A stretch of 64,000 nt of DNA from JBDGYW01 sp964518955 (GTDB lineage Bacteria > Gemmatimonadota > Gemmatimonadetes > Gemmatimonadales > GWC2-71-9). The stretch is from the NCBI GenBank assembly GCA_964518955.1, contig CAZFHS010000001.1:248001-312000 (forward strand), read 5' to 3'. The notes under the pieces are model-generated. The model saw nothing but the letters and a program-made list of their open reading frames with translations, ran no database searches and was not told the origin of the DNA. The position numbers and the translations under genes are program-made. The stretch's first letter is position 1. The number at the start of each line of letters is the position of its first letter. Shown here one piece after another: positions 32,569 to 41,558 of this stretch.

Positions 32569-33783
32569 TTAGCCGGCCGGCGCGAGCACCTCCCCTACCC
32601 TTCTCACCACGGTGTCGATCTCGTCGTCCTTGAGCATCGCTGCCCCTATCTCGAGATGGCCGTCTGCCAGGCCGAGGTAGCAGGTACGAATCGACGGTTC
32701 GCCTTGCTCCAAAAGGACTTGAGCCTCCTCATCCGTGAGCGGGACACGTGACCTGTCCCAGAGAATTCGGAGGTGGGGACGCCCGCCTTCGGTTACGGGG
32801 TAGGTCACCTCAGTCTGGATGGCCGGGTAGGCCTCGAATTTCTCCGCCAGCAGGTTGACCACACCGGTCTCCCTGACGTTCTCGACCGAGTAGTCGTACG
32901 TAAGGCTCACTTCGACGGCGGCCAGCATTCCAAGCATTTCTTCCTTACTGACCTTCATTCCGCGACCAACGGTGTCGGAGTTCGGAGAGTTATTCAGACG
33001 GGCCGCCTCAATTAGATCGCTGCGCCCAAGTAGCATGCCGGCGCTGTACGGTCCGCGAAGGCCCTTTCCGCCAGAGAACGCGGCGAGATCGAACCCACCC
33101 TCCAGGTAGCCCGACAATCCTTCGACAGGCGGAACAGTATTCGACCCGTCGATCAGTGTAGGGATTCCCAGTTCTCTTCCCTTCGCGGCGAACTCAGTCA
33201 AAGAGACTGAGTCGTTCTCCTCCATGATCTTGCAGAAGAAGAGCATGGCGGTCCTGTTGTTGACAGCTCTGTCGATCTGGTCGAGGGTTTCCACTTCCAC
33301 AAAACGCACGCCCGCACTCCGCACCCCGTGGTCGTATGAGTATCGGTGAGTTTTCAATACGATCACTTCGTTCTTCATACCGCGCAGGTCGGGCACTCTG
33401 CCGATCAGATCGGTATCAGTGCCGGTCACGCACGCTGCAGTGCCCAACGTCATGGCCGACGTGGCGCCCGAAGTGACCATGGCGGATTCACAGCCGATCA
33501 GCTCCGCCAGGCGCCTTCCTACAGCCTCCTGTAGTTCCTCCATTATGACGTTGCGAGTTCGGGCGTACTCCATCGCTGCAACGACTTCAGGCCACATGTT
33601 ACGCCCACCAAGCGCCGAGTACGCAGCGGCCGCGTTGATGAATGGCTTGACACCGATCTCCCCAAACCAGTCACGTTCATCCTGTGGATCGGAGGAGGCG
33701 GCACATCCTTCTACTGACGTGAGCAGTGCCGTACCCGGCACCAGCGTCGCAGCATTCTTCAAAAAGGATCGTCGGTTCGTCAC
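32569..33783 (-). CDS. Exported SelA-like PLP-dependent transferase
   Basis: 404 aa from the GTG at 33783 (GGGAG 5 nt upstream). The N-terminus TNRRSFLKN is a Tat signal and the following SVEGC is a lipobox, so a folded PLP enzyme is predicted to be exported and lipidated. The fold resembles L-seryl-tRNA selenium transferase/DgaE relatives: VTSGATSAMTLGTAAC, IDGSNTVPPVEG, and SGGKGLRGPYSAG with the PLP lysine K240. Members without tRNA work include D-glucosaminate-6-phosphate ammonia-lyase. It ends 34 bp before an M28-type gene of the same strand. Substrate unknown. Confidence 0.85.
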   Translation of the reverse strand: MTNRRSFLKNAATLVPGTALLTSVEGCAASSDPQDERDWFGEIGVKPFINAAAAYSALGGRNMWPEVVAAMEYARTRNVIMEELQEAVGRRLAELIGCESAMVTSGATSAMTLGTAACVTGTDTDLIGRVPDLRGMKNEVIVLKTHRYSYDHGVRSAGVRFVEVETLDQIDRAVNNRTAMLFFCKIMEENDSVSLTEFAAKGRELGIPTLIDGSNTVPPVEGLSGYLEGGFDLAAFSGGKGLRGPYSAGMLLGRSDLIEAARLNNSPNSDTVGRGMKVSKEEMLGMLAAVEVSLTYDYSVENVRETGVVNLLAEKFEAYPAIQTEVTYPVTEGGRPHLRILWDRSRVPLTDEEAQVLLEQGEPSIRTCYLGLADGHLEIGAAMLKDDEIDTVVRRVGEVLAPAG

Positions 33784-33817
33784 CGTTACTCCCTCATGGT
33801 TGTTCGAAGGCCTAGTT

Positions 33818-35200
33818 TCAATTCGCCCTGGGCAGAGTTTCTTCCATATCAGCAACCACGTATACCGTCACCGCCAATGCGGCAATACATTCGGCCATTT
33901 CGCGTGGATCCAACTTGTCGATGGTATCTGCTGCGGTGTGGTGATACCAGAAATAGCGAGATCCGTCGACTTGCAGGCCCATGCCCGGTACACCTTCCCT
34001 CATGATCGGGCCGATGTCTGCACCTCCGCCCCCTCGCGTCACTTCCACTCCGATCGGCGCGAGAAGTGGCGTAATGCCAGAAAGGATTTCGAACGCCTCA
34101 TCCGAACCGCTGAAGCCAAGGGAATGCGGTTTGAACACGCCGCCGTCAGACTCGATCGCGAGAACATGGTCGTCGAGTTCGTCGATGTGGGCGTCACGAT
34201 ATCCGTTTCCGCCGCGAAGTCCGTTCTCCTCGTTGGTGAACAACACCGCTCGTACCGTGCGTCGGGGGCGCAGGCCCAGTTGGTGCAGCAGTCGCACCGC
34301 CTCCCAGGCGGCAACGATGCCACCACCGTCATCCATCGCTCCCTGCCCAACGTCCCATGTATCACTGTGCCCACCCACCACGATCACCTCATGCGGCATT
34401 TCAGAGCCAACGATTTCTCCAATGACATTGCGGGAGGGAACATCAGGCAGAGTCTCAGCTTCCATCGTGAGTCGAACGACAATGCGTTCGCCTCGGTCCT
34501 GCATCCGGTGCAGCAGTGTAGCATCCTCGATCGTGAGTGCGGCGTGCGGAATCCTGGGGACGCCTTCGCTATAACTCATCCCACCAGTGTGCGGAGTCTG
34601 CATCGAGTACGGAGTGACCGATCGTATCAGGCTCGCCACGGCGCCCACCTGTGCGGCCGCTACCGCTCCCCTGCCCCGATACTGCACGGTTTCTCCGTAG
34701 CTCGTGAATGGGACGTCGAACAAGACGATCTTGCCCACCGCTTCGGCGGCACGCGCGGTTAGATCTTCGAAACTTTCGACGACCAGCACCTCTGCCGTGA
34801 CTCCCACCTGCGGCGTTCCAACGCTTCCTCCCAAACCGAGCATCGGGAGATTCTTCTCCCGAGGTTCGAGAAGAACCGCCGACTCATTACCACGCACCCA
34901 GTGCGGCACCATGACAGGTTCCCCTCGTACGTTTTCCAAACCGTCTGCCAGCATCTGCTCGAGAATCCAGTCGAGCGCACGCTCGAGGCTTTCTGACCCG
35001 CTGAACCTGTGACCGAATCTGTCGGATAGCTCAGTCAGCCTAGCAAAGGCCGAGCTGTCGGCAAGCGCCGTAGAGATGATCCGGTTCGCGGCATCTCCGA
35101 AACGAGACTCGAGAGTCGGCGTGACGTCAGCTGTCTGCGCATCCATTGGAGCAAGGACCAAGAGTACGACGAACAAACAAAGGCTGAATCGTGTAAGCAT
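33818..35200 (-). CDS. Exported M28-family metallopeptidase (carboxypeptidase Q-like)
   Basis: 460 aa from the ATG at 35200, with a signal peptide ending at about DAQ. A PA-like insert occurs near residues 125-195. Metal ligands follow in M28 order: HSD in VVGGHSDTWDVGQGAMDDGGG, the catalytic EE in FTNEENGLRGG, SDGG, and HHTAADTIDKLD. The bridging aspartate is intact here, unlike in the M28 lipoprotein at 1.4-3.2 kb. It is the first gene of a two-gene operon, followed by the exported PLP enzyme. Plasma carboxypeptidase Q-like proteins act as dipeptidases, so dipeptides are a reasonable guess for the substrate. Confidence 0.9.
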   Translation of the reverse strand: MLTRFSLCLFVVLLVLAPMDAQTADVTPTLESRFGDAANRIISTALADSSAFARLTELSDRFGHRFSGSESLERALDWILEQMLADGLENVRGEPVMVPHWVRGNESAVLLEPREKNLPMLGLGGSVGTPQVGVTAEVLVVESFEDLTARAAEAVGKIVLFDVPFTSYGETVQYRGRGAVAAAQVGAVASLIRSVTPYSMQTPHTGGMSYSEGVPRIPHAALTIEDATLLHRMQDRGERIVVRLTMEAETLPDVPSRNVIGEIVGSEMPHEVIVVGGHSDTWDVGQGAMDDGGGIVAAWEAVRLLHQLGLRPRRTVRAVLFTNEENGLRGGNGYRDAHIDELDDHVLAIESDGGVFKPHSLGFSGSDEAFEILSGITPLLAPIGVEVTRGGGGADIGPIMREGVPGMGLQVDGSRYFWYHHTAADTIDKLDPREMAECIAALAVTVYVVADMEETLPRAN

Positions 35201-35317
35201 GGGCAACACCGGAAAGAGATGAGCTAACGCAGAACGGACGCGAAACAACGTCCGCTAAAATGCAGCAGGCGAAAGAGGATTGCCAGAGTTGGTGGTAAAT
35301 GCTCCCACAAACGTCCT

Positions 35318-35608
35318 ATGGGTTTGACAGTCTGGAAAACCGTCTGCTGTAAGAGGCCACCATATGGAGAGGACGTTCCCAATGAAGCTTCGGTACTGGA
35401 GGTGCTCGACGCCAACCTTCCAGAGACCAGCCTCTATCTCGTTCCCGGGCACTCTCTTCCAGACTCACTTTTTCTGACTCCTCTAGTGGCACCCCTGATC
35501 CCCGCCTGGATTCTGTTTGGGATCTGTCGGGGGGTAGCTCCGAGGTTCGTCGGGCGGGTTACCTTCGTCGGACTCGTGCTGGCCTGGAGGATCAAGCCGG
35601 TCCACTAG
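35318..35608 (+). pseudogene. Remnant of a small membrane protein
   Basis: A 96-codon reading has a stretch resembling a recurring bacterial membrane-protein family (ASVLEVLDANLPETSLYLVPG), then immediately a hydrophobic helix LFLTPLVAPLIPAWILFGI and FVGRVTFVGLVLAW. Full-length relatives, as I remember them, have a first helix and a longer middle part that are absent here, so an internal deletion is likely. Its end overlaps the stop of the convergent M19 gene. There is no RBS. I call it a remnant with low confidence. Confidence 0.35.
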
Positions 35609-36674
35609 CCAACACCGCCTCGAACAGGCGCAGCAGATTCCCTCCCATGATCTTCTCGATGTCTGCCCGGGAGTACCCTCGGTCCAGCAGTGTCCGAGAA
35701 ATGCCGGGCAATCCCGCGGCTGACTCGAGTCCCACGGTGTGGTGCTCCGACCCCAGGAAGTCCGACCCGATCCCGACGTGATCGACCCCGGCAACCTGCA
35801 CGATGTGGTCAATGTGATCGACGAGCATCGAAACGGTCACTGTACTGTCGGGATAGAATGACGAGATGTGCCCGGGGTAAAACGTCACCGAGATCACGCC
35901 ACCCTTCTCTGCGAGCGCCCGGATAATGGAATCGGGGATCTGCCTGGGTACATCGTTCAACGCACGAGCACATGAATGAGATGCAACGACGGGTTGGACG
36001 GAAGTGCGGATGAGGTCCATTTGCAGACTGTCGTCGGCGTGTGAAATGTCGATGATGATACCCAGGCGGTTCATTTCTGAAACCACCTGCTGCCCGAAGT
36101 CGCTGAGAACTGCTAGGTCTTCATCACCCTGCCGGTAGGCGGACGTCGCAATCGGATCGTTCGGAAGGGTGATCATACGAACGCCTGCCTCATGGAACCG
36201 CTCGAGCGCGCCCACGTCACCCTCGAAGGGATCGGCGGCCTCCACGCTCAGAAGGACCGCACGCTTGCCGGTTTGATGAATGCTGGAAATGTCCGTGGGC
36301 GAGAGAGCGACCTCCGCCAGACCTCCAAGCCTCGCCACCTCCTGCCTCAACATTCCGATGTCTTCGAGGATCTGTACGGGTTCGGTCTGTCCGGTGGACT
36401 CCCTCCTCAGCAGCGGAACCGAGAAGAACACAGCATCCAACCCGCCTTCTTGCATAGTGATGAAGTCGAGCTCGAACGTCCCGGTCTTTTCACCCAGGTT
36501 CAACGCCTCTGCCGCGCCCGGTTTTGGATGTGCATGCGCGTCAACTACGATTGCCTGCTCATGGATCGTGGGCGCAGTCTCGCTTTGAGGTTGGTCCTCG
36601 CTATATGAACAAGCGAGGAATAACACTGGGATAGCAAGTATGGATGCGGTTCTCAGGTCGCTGAAGTCGTACAT
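35592..36674 (-). CDS. Exported M19 membrane dipeptidase (renal dipeptidase-like) lipoprotein
   Basis: 360 aa from the ATG at 36674. Lipobox FLAC. The family's first metal motif is VDAHAHP (the usual DGHND is replaced by DAHAH). Later motifs fit well: VVASHSCARALNDVPRQIPDSIIRA, GGVISVTFYPG, and DHVGIGSDFLG, all characteristic of M19. These enzymes hydrolyse dipeptides, including ones with a C-terminal D-residue. No strong RBS is visible. Divergent from the D-aminoacylase gene, with which it shares the theme of D-amino-acid and dipeptide recovery. Confidence 0.9.
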   Translation of the reverse strand: MYDFSDLRTASILAIPVLFLACSYSEDQPQSETAPTIHEQAIVVDAHAHPKPGAAEALNLGEKTGTFELDFITMQEGGLDAVFFSVPLLRRESTGQTEPVQILEDIGMLRQEVARLGGLAEVALSPTDISSIHQTGKRAVLLSVEAADPFEGDVGALERFHEAGVRMITLPNDPIATSAYRQGDEDLAVLSDFGQQVVSEMNRLGIIIDISHADDSLQMDLIRTSVQPVVASHSCARALNDVPRQIPDSIIRALAEKGGVISVTFYPGHISSFYPDSTVTVSMLVDHIDHIVQVAGVDHVGIGSDFLGSEHHTVGLESAAGLPGISRTLLDRGYSRADIEKIMGGNLLRLFEAVLASGPA

Positions 36675-37214
36675 CGAAAGTCTCGTTTTTGAGTTTGGGT
36701 GCTTGATACACCGAAATCGCTGATTCGTGCGGACAAAATGTGATCCACGGCACCGCACCGGAGCCCAATTTTCACTACTCTTGTTGTTGCACGAGACTGG
36801 AATCCGGCGTGAAGACCGGGCAGCCTTAGGGAAGAAACTCCCTGGAGCGTAGGAAGGCGCGGACCAGTGCCAACACCGTTCAACGAACTGACATTTGCGC
36901 ATCAAGGCCGCAAATACTGCTGCCGTAAGCAAAGTGTGCCTGCTCTGACTTGCGGATCGGTTGCGACAATCAAAACCCACTGGATCGTCGAAATTGAATC
37001 GCTCCCCTTTCTGGCCTTCGAAGCGAACGATGGAGAAGACGAAGATCAGGTTCGGCGCAAGGTGGTCCTATGGGACACGCGCGGAAGGATTCCTGTATCC
37101 AGTCACGATTGAATCGACCAGCCAAACTGAGCGTGGTCTCCTACAGGCCGTAACGCTAGCCACCCAACGAACCCGCACACATATTCCGGTATCTCGATCA
37201 CGGAGCTAGTCCCT
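36675..37214. other. Divergent intergenic region, M19 dipeptidase / D-aminoacylase
   Basis: 540 bp without a supportable gene. Short frames at 36867-37112 and 36961-37209 have no recognised motif or RBS. It should hold promoters for both flanking genes, but I cannot place -35/-10 boxes with confidence. Confidence 0.45.
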
Positions 37215-38894
37215 GTGCGTTTGATGATCATTTTGGCCGCTCTTCTTGCCGTGCTTTCACTCTCGGCGTTTACCCCACGACAGGATTCGCCGGCGAGCCA
37301 GTCATACGACGTCGTCTTCCAAGGCGGCATGGTGCTAGACGGCACCGGCAACCCGGCCTTCCCAGCTGACGTTGCCGTAGTCGGCGACAAGATCGTAGCG
37401 GTGCTACGCCCGGGTTCCGCGGTTGGAGCCGACCGCGTGATCGACATAACCGGCCGCATCATCGCCCCCGGGTTCATAGACATCCATACGCACTCCTACG
37501 ACAGAGTTACTAACGACACCGTTTGGGAGGGGGAGGATGCCCAGCGCTATTTCGCCCCCAACTTCGTTTCACAGGGGGTAACTACGGTCGTCTCCAACGA
37601 GTGCGGGTATGGAACCACAGACATTGGCTTGCAGAAGAGGATACTGACCGAAAAAGGCATCGGCCCGAACGCGATCCTCTTGATCGGTCACAACTCTGTC
37701 CGGCGTGCCGTGATGAGAAACGACTTTCAGCGGGCTGCCACTGACGACGAGATCGTGGAGATGCGCGCGATAGTTCGACAGGCGATGGAGGACGGCGCGT
37801 TTGGCATGTCGTCCGGACTCGAGTACGTCCCAGCAATCTGGAGTACCACCGACGAAGTTGTGGCGCTGGTGAACGAGATCGTTCCGTACAGTGGGTTCTT
37901 CCAAGCCCACGAAAGGTCCTCAGGCTACAGTCCGATGTGGTACGTGCCGAGCCAGGACGAGCCCGACCCACCCTCGATGATCGACAACATTCTCGAGCTG
38001 ATCGAAGTCGGAGAACGGACCAATGGCCGGGTCATTGCAACTCACATCAAGGCCCGCGGTTACGACTTCTGGGGCGGGAGTCGCTCGATCATCAACCTTT
38101 TGTCCGACGCACGCGAAAGAGGCGTAGACATCTGGGCAGATGCTTACCCCTACACCAGCTCGGGCAGCGACGGGAGCACGGTATTGATACCGCGCTGGGC
38201 TACAGGGCGCGAAACACCTGCCGCTACGCTGCGAGAAGTCCTCGAGGACGAGGGCCGCAAAGCCGACCTGACAATGGACATCGAGCACAATCTCAACTGG
38301 CGAGGCGGCGCCGAGAACGTGATCGTCATGGACTACCCCGACAGTTCGTTCATCGGCCGCAGTGTCGGTGAGCTGGCCAGGGAGCGGGGAGTCTCGAAAG
38401 TGGAGATGGTGATCGCTCTGCAATTGGAGGGGAATCCTGAACGCAGGGGCGGCGGGCGCCTGCGCGGCTTCTCGATGGCGGAGATCGATATCGAAGCTTT
38501 CTACGCCCAGCCATGGACCGCAACAGGTTCGGACGCAAACATCGCCCTGCCCTCCGACGGCCCGGTGCACGCGCGTTTCTACGGCACCTTCCCGCGCAAG
38601 ATCAGGCACTATGCCCTCGAACAAGGTGTGATTTCGGTAGAGGACGCTGTCCGCACCTCCACATCTCTCCCCGCCCAGATACTCGGCCTGCGCGACCGCG
38701 GTCAGATACGAGAGGGGTTCTTTGCCGACATAGTCGTCTTCGATCTCGAGACGATCAGGGACGCCGCCACCTTTTTCGAACCGCACCAATACGCCGAGGG
38801 TATCGACTACGTAATGGTGACCGGGCAGTTCGTAGTTGAGGAAGGCACGATGACCTGGGAGCGGGCAGGGAGGGTTTTGACGCGGAGCGATTGA
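37215..38894 (+). CDS. Exported N-acyl-D-amino-acid deacylase (amidohydrolase)
   Basis: 559 aa from the GTG at 37215; signal peptide MRLMIILAALLAVLSLSAF. The D-aminoacylase order is clear: YDVVFQGGMVLDGTGNPAFPADVAV, the metal motif GFIDIHTHSYD, the family cysteine region QGVTTVVSNECGYG, ATHIKARGYDFWGG, and near the end TGSDANIALPSDGPVHARFYGTFPRKI. The enzyme class deacylates N-acyl-D-amino acids. Export to the periplasm is unusual for the classical enzyme but common for homologues in this phylum. Ends in a shared terminator with the convergent serine hydrolase. Confidence 0.9.
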   Translation: MRLMIILAALLAVLSLSAFTPRQDSPASQSYDVVFQGGMVLDGTGNPAFPADVAVVGDKIVAVLRPGSAVGADRVIDITGRIIAPGFIDIHTHSYDRVTNDTVWEGEDAQRYFAPNFVSQGVTTVVSNECGYGTTDIGLQKRILTEKGIGPNAILLIGHNSVRRAVMRNDFQRAATDDEIVEMRAIVRQAMEDGAFGMSSGLEYVPAIWSTTDEVVALVNEIVPYSGFFQAHERSSGYSPMWYVPSQDEPDPPSMIDNILELIEVGERTNGRVIATHIKARGYDFWGGSRSIINLLSDARERGVDIWADAYPYTSSGSDGSTVLIPRWATGRETPAATLREVLEDEGRKADLTMDIEHNLNWRGGAENVIVMDYPDSSFIGRSVGELARERGVSKVEMVIALQLEGNPERRGGGRLRGFSMAEIDIEAFYAQPWTATGSDANIALPSDGPVHARFYGTFPRKIRHYALEQGVISVEDAVRTSTSLPAQILGLRDRGQIREGFFADIVVFDLETIRDAATFFEPHQYAEGIDYVMVTGQFVVEEGTMTWERAGRVLTRSD

Positions 38895-38902
38895 CGCAGT
38901 AC

Positions 38903-38940
38903 ACAACCAGGTGAGCGGGCATAGCCCACTCACCTGTTGT
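38903..38940. terminator. Bidirectional terminator hairpin
   Basis: ACAACCAGGTGAGcGGGC-ATA-GCCCaCTCACCTGTTGT, a 16-18 bp stem with a short loop, placed between the stop of the D-aminoacylase (38894) and the stop of the convergent serine hydrolase (38944). Mostly G-C pairs with a few mismatches. Confidence 0.85.
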
Positions 38941-38943
38941 CAG

Positions 38944-40059
38944 TCACGGCATTTCGGCAGCAACGAAGTTCTGAAGTATCCGTTGCGGTACGTTACCCCA
39001 ACCTGCGCCCGACATGTTGGACGTGATCGCAAATGCAATCCCCGCCTCTGGCACCACAGCCAGCCAGCAGTTTCCGCCAACCGATCCGCCACCATGCCCT
39101 ACGAACCTCACGCCGTTGAGGTCGCCAGTGGTCCAACCAATACCGTAGTTGGTATTCTCACCCGCGGTGGTTTGCTGCGACGTCCAGAACATTTCCACGG
39201 TTTCCCTCGCCATGATATCTCCCAGGAGCATGGCGTTGGCGAACTTCACCATGTCAGTAGGCGTCGAGAGATAACCGCCCCCGGCCCACTTGTAGCTGTT
39301 GTCGACGTAAGGTGAATTGATGAGAACGCCCTCGTCATTGCGGTCGTAGTAGCCCGTGCGTTCCATAATGATGCTGTCGGTGTGATCGGCAACTGTGTTC
39401 CGCATACCGAGGGGTACTAGCACGTTGTCTGTCATGTACTTCAAGAACTCTTCGCCCGATGCACCCTCTACAACGGCGCTTATCAAGTTCCAACCGTAGC
39501 TAGAGTAGGAGTACGCCTCTCCGGGAGGAGTCTGGAGAGTGTCGTCCTTGAAGATGTCGAGCCCGGAAGTGACCGTCGGGTATCGCACGGGGCTCAGGAA
39601 TTCGTCTCCCAAGTAATGCCGGATACCTGCCAGGTGTCCGGCCAGGGCCCGCGTTGTGACTACCCCTTTAGCCTTTTCGGGAAACGAGGGTACGTACTGC
39701 TGTATCGCAGCGTCTAGATCTAGGCGGCCCTGATCGTACAGCAGGCCGATCGCGATGGCACTCAGCGGTTTCGACACACTGCCGATTCTGAATCGGGAGG
39801 TAGGGCTCACCGGCGTACGCGTCTCGATGTTGGACCATCCGAACCCTTCAGACCATACGACCGAGCCATCTACCGAAACGGCTATCGATACTCCGGCGAT
39901 GTTCCGCGCACTCATGACCGAGTCCAACATCGCTCGACTTTCTTGGACGATTGATTCGTACTCACCGTTAGATGGGGCTTCGGCAAGCCGCACCGTTTGC
40001 GCGAGAAGTACCGCTGGAACGATCAGAAAAAGAGCGAGTGTTGTGACGACACGTTTCAT
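38944..40059 (-). CDS. Exported serine hydrolase, beta-lactamase fold
   Basis: 371 aa with a Sec signal (MKRVVTTLALFLIVPAVLLAQ). SxxK is S94-V-S-K97. The usual YxN appears as Y185-S-S187, so the asparagine is replaced by serine. HGGG near residue 330 is the third motif. The closest similarity within the window is the lipoprotein hydrolase at 9150. Family members hydrolyse esters or D-amino-acid peptides; a real beta-lactamase is unlikely. Divergent from another hydrolase of the same fold at 40293. Confidence 0.87.
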   Translation of the reverse strand: MKRVVTTLALFLIVPAVLLAQTVRLAEAPSNGEYESIVQESRAMLDSVMSARNIAGVSIAVSVDGSVVWSEGFGWSNIETRTPVSPTSRFRIGSVSKPLSAIAIGLLYDQGRLDLDAAIQQYVPSFPEKAKGVVTTRALAGHLAGIRHYLGDEFLSPVRYPTVTSGLDIFKDDTLQTPPGEAYSYSSYGWNLISAVVEGASGEEFLKYMTDNVLVPLGMRNTVADHTDSIIMERTGYYDRNDEGVLINSPYVDNSYKWAGGGYLSTPTDMVKFANAMLLGDIMARETVEMFWTSQQTTAGENTNYGIGWTTGDLNGVRFVGHGGGSVGGNCWLAVVPEAGIAFAITSNMSGAGWGNVPQRILQNFVAAEMP

Positions 40060-40292
40060 AATTAGTCCCCCGTTGCATCGAGGTTGGATTGCAGGGTTAG
40101 AGTGTGTGCTATCGACTAGTACGGGCTCGAACCAAACCTGTTTCTACACGTAATGTACGGTACAACAACGCTCTCCGTAGCCGCACCATGCGGACGACTG
40201 CTATTCGACCTTTCCAAGCCGGTTCCTTCGCCGCATATTGGCCGTCGCCCGAACTACACCTTTGCTTACGTCGAATTCGACGGGAGATCTTC

Positions 40293-41540
40293 ATGCGATC
40301 CGCGTTCATGACTCTGGCAATCCTGGCCCTCGTAGTCACCTCTCCGCTGGCGGCACAGCGCCTCCCCACTGCTCCACCTGAGGAGTTGGGACTTTCTCCC
40401 GAGGCCCTATCTCGCATAGACCGGATCTACTCTGAACACGTCGACGAAGGCCGCCTCGCTGGCGCCCTTGGCATGATCATCCGGCACGGCAAGGTCGGTT
40501 ACCTGGACACTTGGGGAATGCGTGACATGGAGGCCGGTGACCCGCTCGAGTCGGACGACATCTTCCGCATCTACTCGATGACAAAACCGATCACGAGCGT
40601 GGCCGTGATGATGCTCTTCGAAGAGGGGCGTTTCTTCATCAATGACCCTGTCAGTCGATATTTGCCCGAGTTCGAGAATACGGAAGTCGCCCTGCTAGAT
40701 GAGGCTACGTCGCTAGAAAACATCCCGACAGAACGTCCAGATCGTGCTGTCACGATCCAAGACCTGCTGCGCCACACGTCGGGACTCACATACGGTTCTT
40801 TCTCGAACACACGCGTGGATTCTCTTTACAGGCGGTCCCGTCTTTACTCGAAGGCAAATCTGGCAGATATGGTCACCGCACTCGCGGAAATCCCGCTCAT
40901 GCAGCAGCCGGGCACAAAGTGGCACTACAGCCTCTCTACCGACGTGCTGGGACGCTTGGTTGAGGTCGTGTCGGGTATGCCGTTCGACGAGTTCGTCGAG
41001 AGGCGTATCTTCGAGCCGCTCGGCATGGAAGACACAGGCTTCTTCGTCCCGCAAGAAAAGCTGCACCGCCTCGCCCGGACATACCGGCACGTCGGCGAAG
41101 ACCACAGGTTGACGCTCGGGGACACTCTCGGCTACAAGTCTTCTCCCCCCATACTCTCCGGGGGCGGTGGACTGGTTTCCACGGCGTACGACTACGCCCG
41201 CTTCACGCAGATGCTGCTCAACGGCGGCGAGTTGGACGGAGTCCGCCTGTTGAGCCCGAAAGCCGTAAAACTCATGAGCACCGACCACCTCGGTGACGTA
41301 ACCACCCCTTGGCCAGGCATCGGTTTCGGACTCGGTTTCGCGGTGAAAGAAGTTGCTGCGCTCGATGGGACGCTCAGCTCAGTAGGTGAGTACAACTGGG
41401 GTGGGCTGCACGGCACGTCATTCTGGATCGATCCAACCGAAGACCTCATCGGCATCTTCATGGTACAGATCTATCCGAACCGAGAGGTGAACTTCCGAGA
41501 GCAGTTCAAGAACCTGGTGTATCAGGCGTTGAGGAACTGA
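40293..41540 (+). CDS. Exported serine hydrolase, EstB/beta-lactamase fold
   Basis: 415 aa from the ATG at 40293 (GGAG 8 nt upstream); signal peptide ends near LAAQ. SxxK is YSMTKPITS; the tyrosine is in WHYSLSTDVLGRLVEVVSG; and the third motif is GGLHGTSFW. This set resembles the EstB-type esterases. An imperfect inverted repeat TGTAC-G-GTACA lies at 40154-40164 upstream. It faces away from the related gene 38944-40059; the two probably arose by duplication and inversion, though sequence similarity between them is modest. Confidence 0.87.
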   Translation: MRSAFMTLAILALVVTSPLAAQRLPTAPPEELGLSPEALSRIDRIYSEHVDEGRLAGALGMIIRHGKVGYLDTWGMRDMEAGDPLESDDIFRIYSMTKPITSVAVMMLFEEGRFFINDPVSRYLPEFENTEVALLDEATSLENIPTERPDRAVTIQDLLRHTSGLTYGSFSNTRVDSLYRRSRLYSKANLADMVTALAEIPLMQQPGTKWHYSLSTDVLGRLVEVVSGMPFDEFVERRIFEPLGMEDTGFFVPQEKLHRLARTYRHVGEDHRLTLGDTLGYKSSPPILSGGGGLVSTAYDYARFTQMLLNGGELDGVRLLSPKAVKLMSTDHLGDVTTPWPGIGFGLGFAVKEVAALDGTLSSVGEYNWGGLHGTSFWIDPTEDLIGIFMVQIYPNREVNFREQFKNLVYQALRN

Positions 41541-41558
41541 GGGTTTGTTGCGGTTTCG

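Noticed and set aside
33419..34762. A 447-codon plus-strand frame across two minus-strand genes
   Set aside because: It crosses the SelA-like/M28 boundary and has no domain.
36867..37112. An 81-codon frame in the 36.7-37.2 kb gap
   Set aside because: No RBS, no recognised motif, overlapped by another equal frame.
40154..40164. TGTAC-G-GTACA inverted repeat upstream of the esterase-like gene
   Set aside because: Short and over 120 bp from the start; no regulator linked to it.
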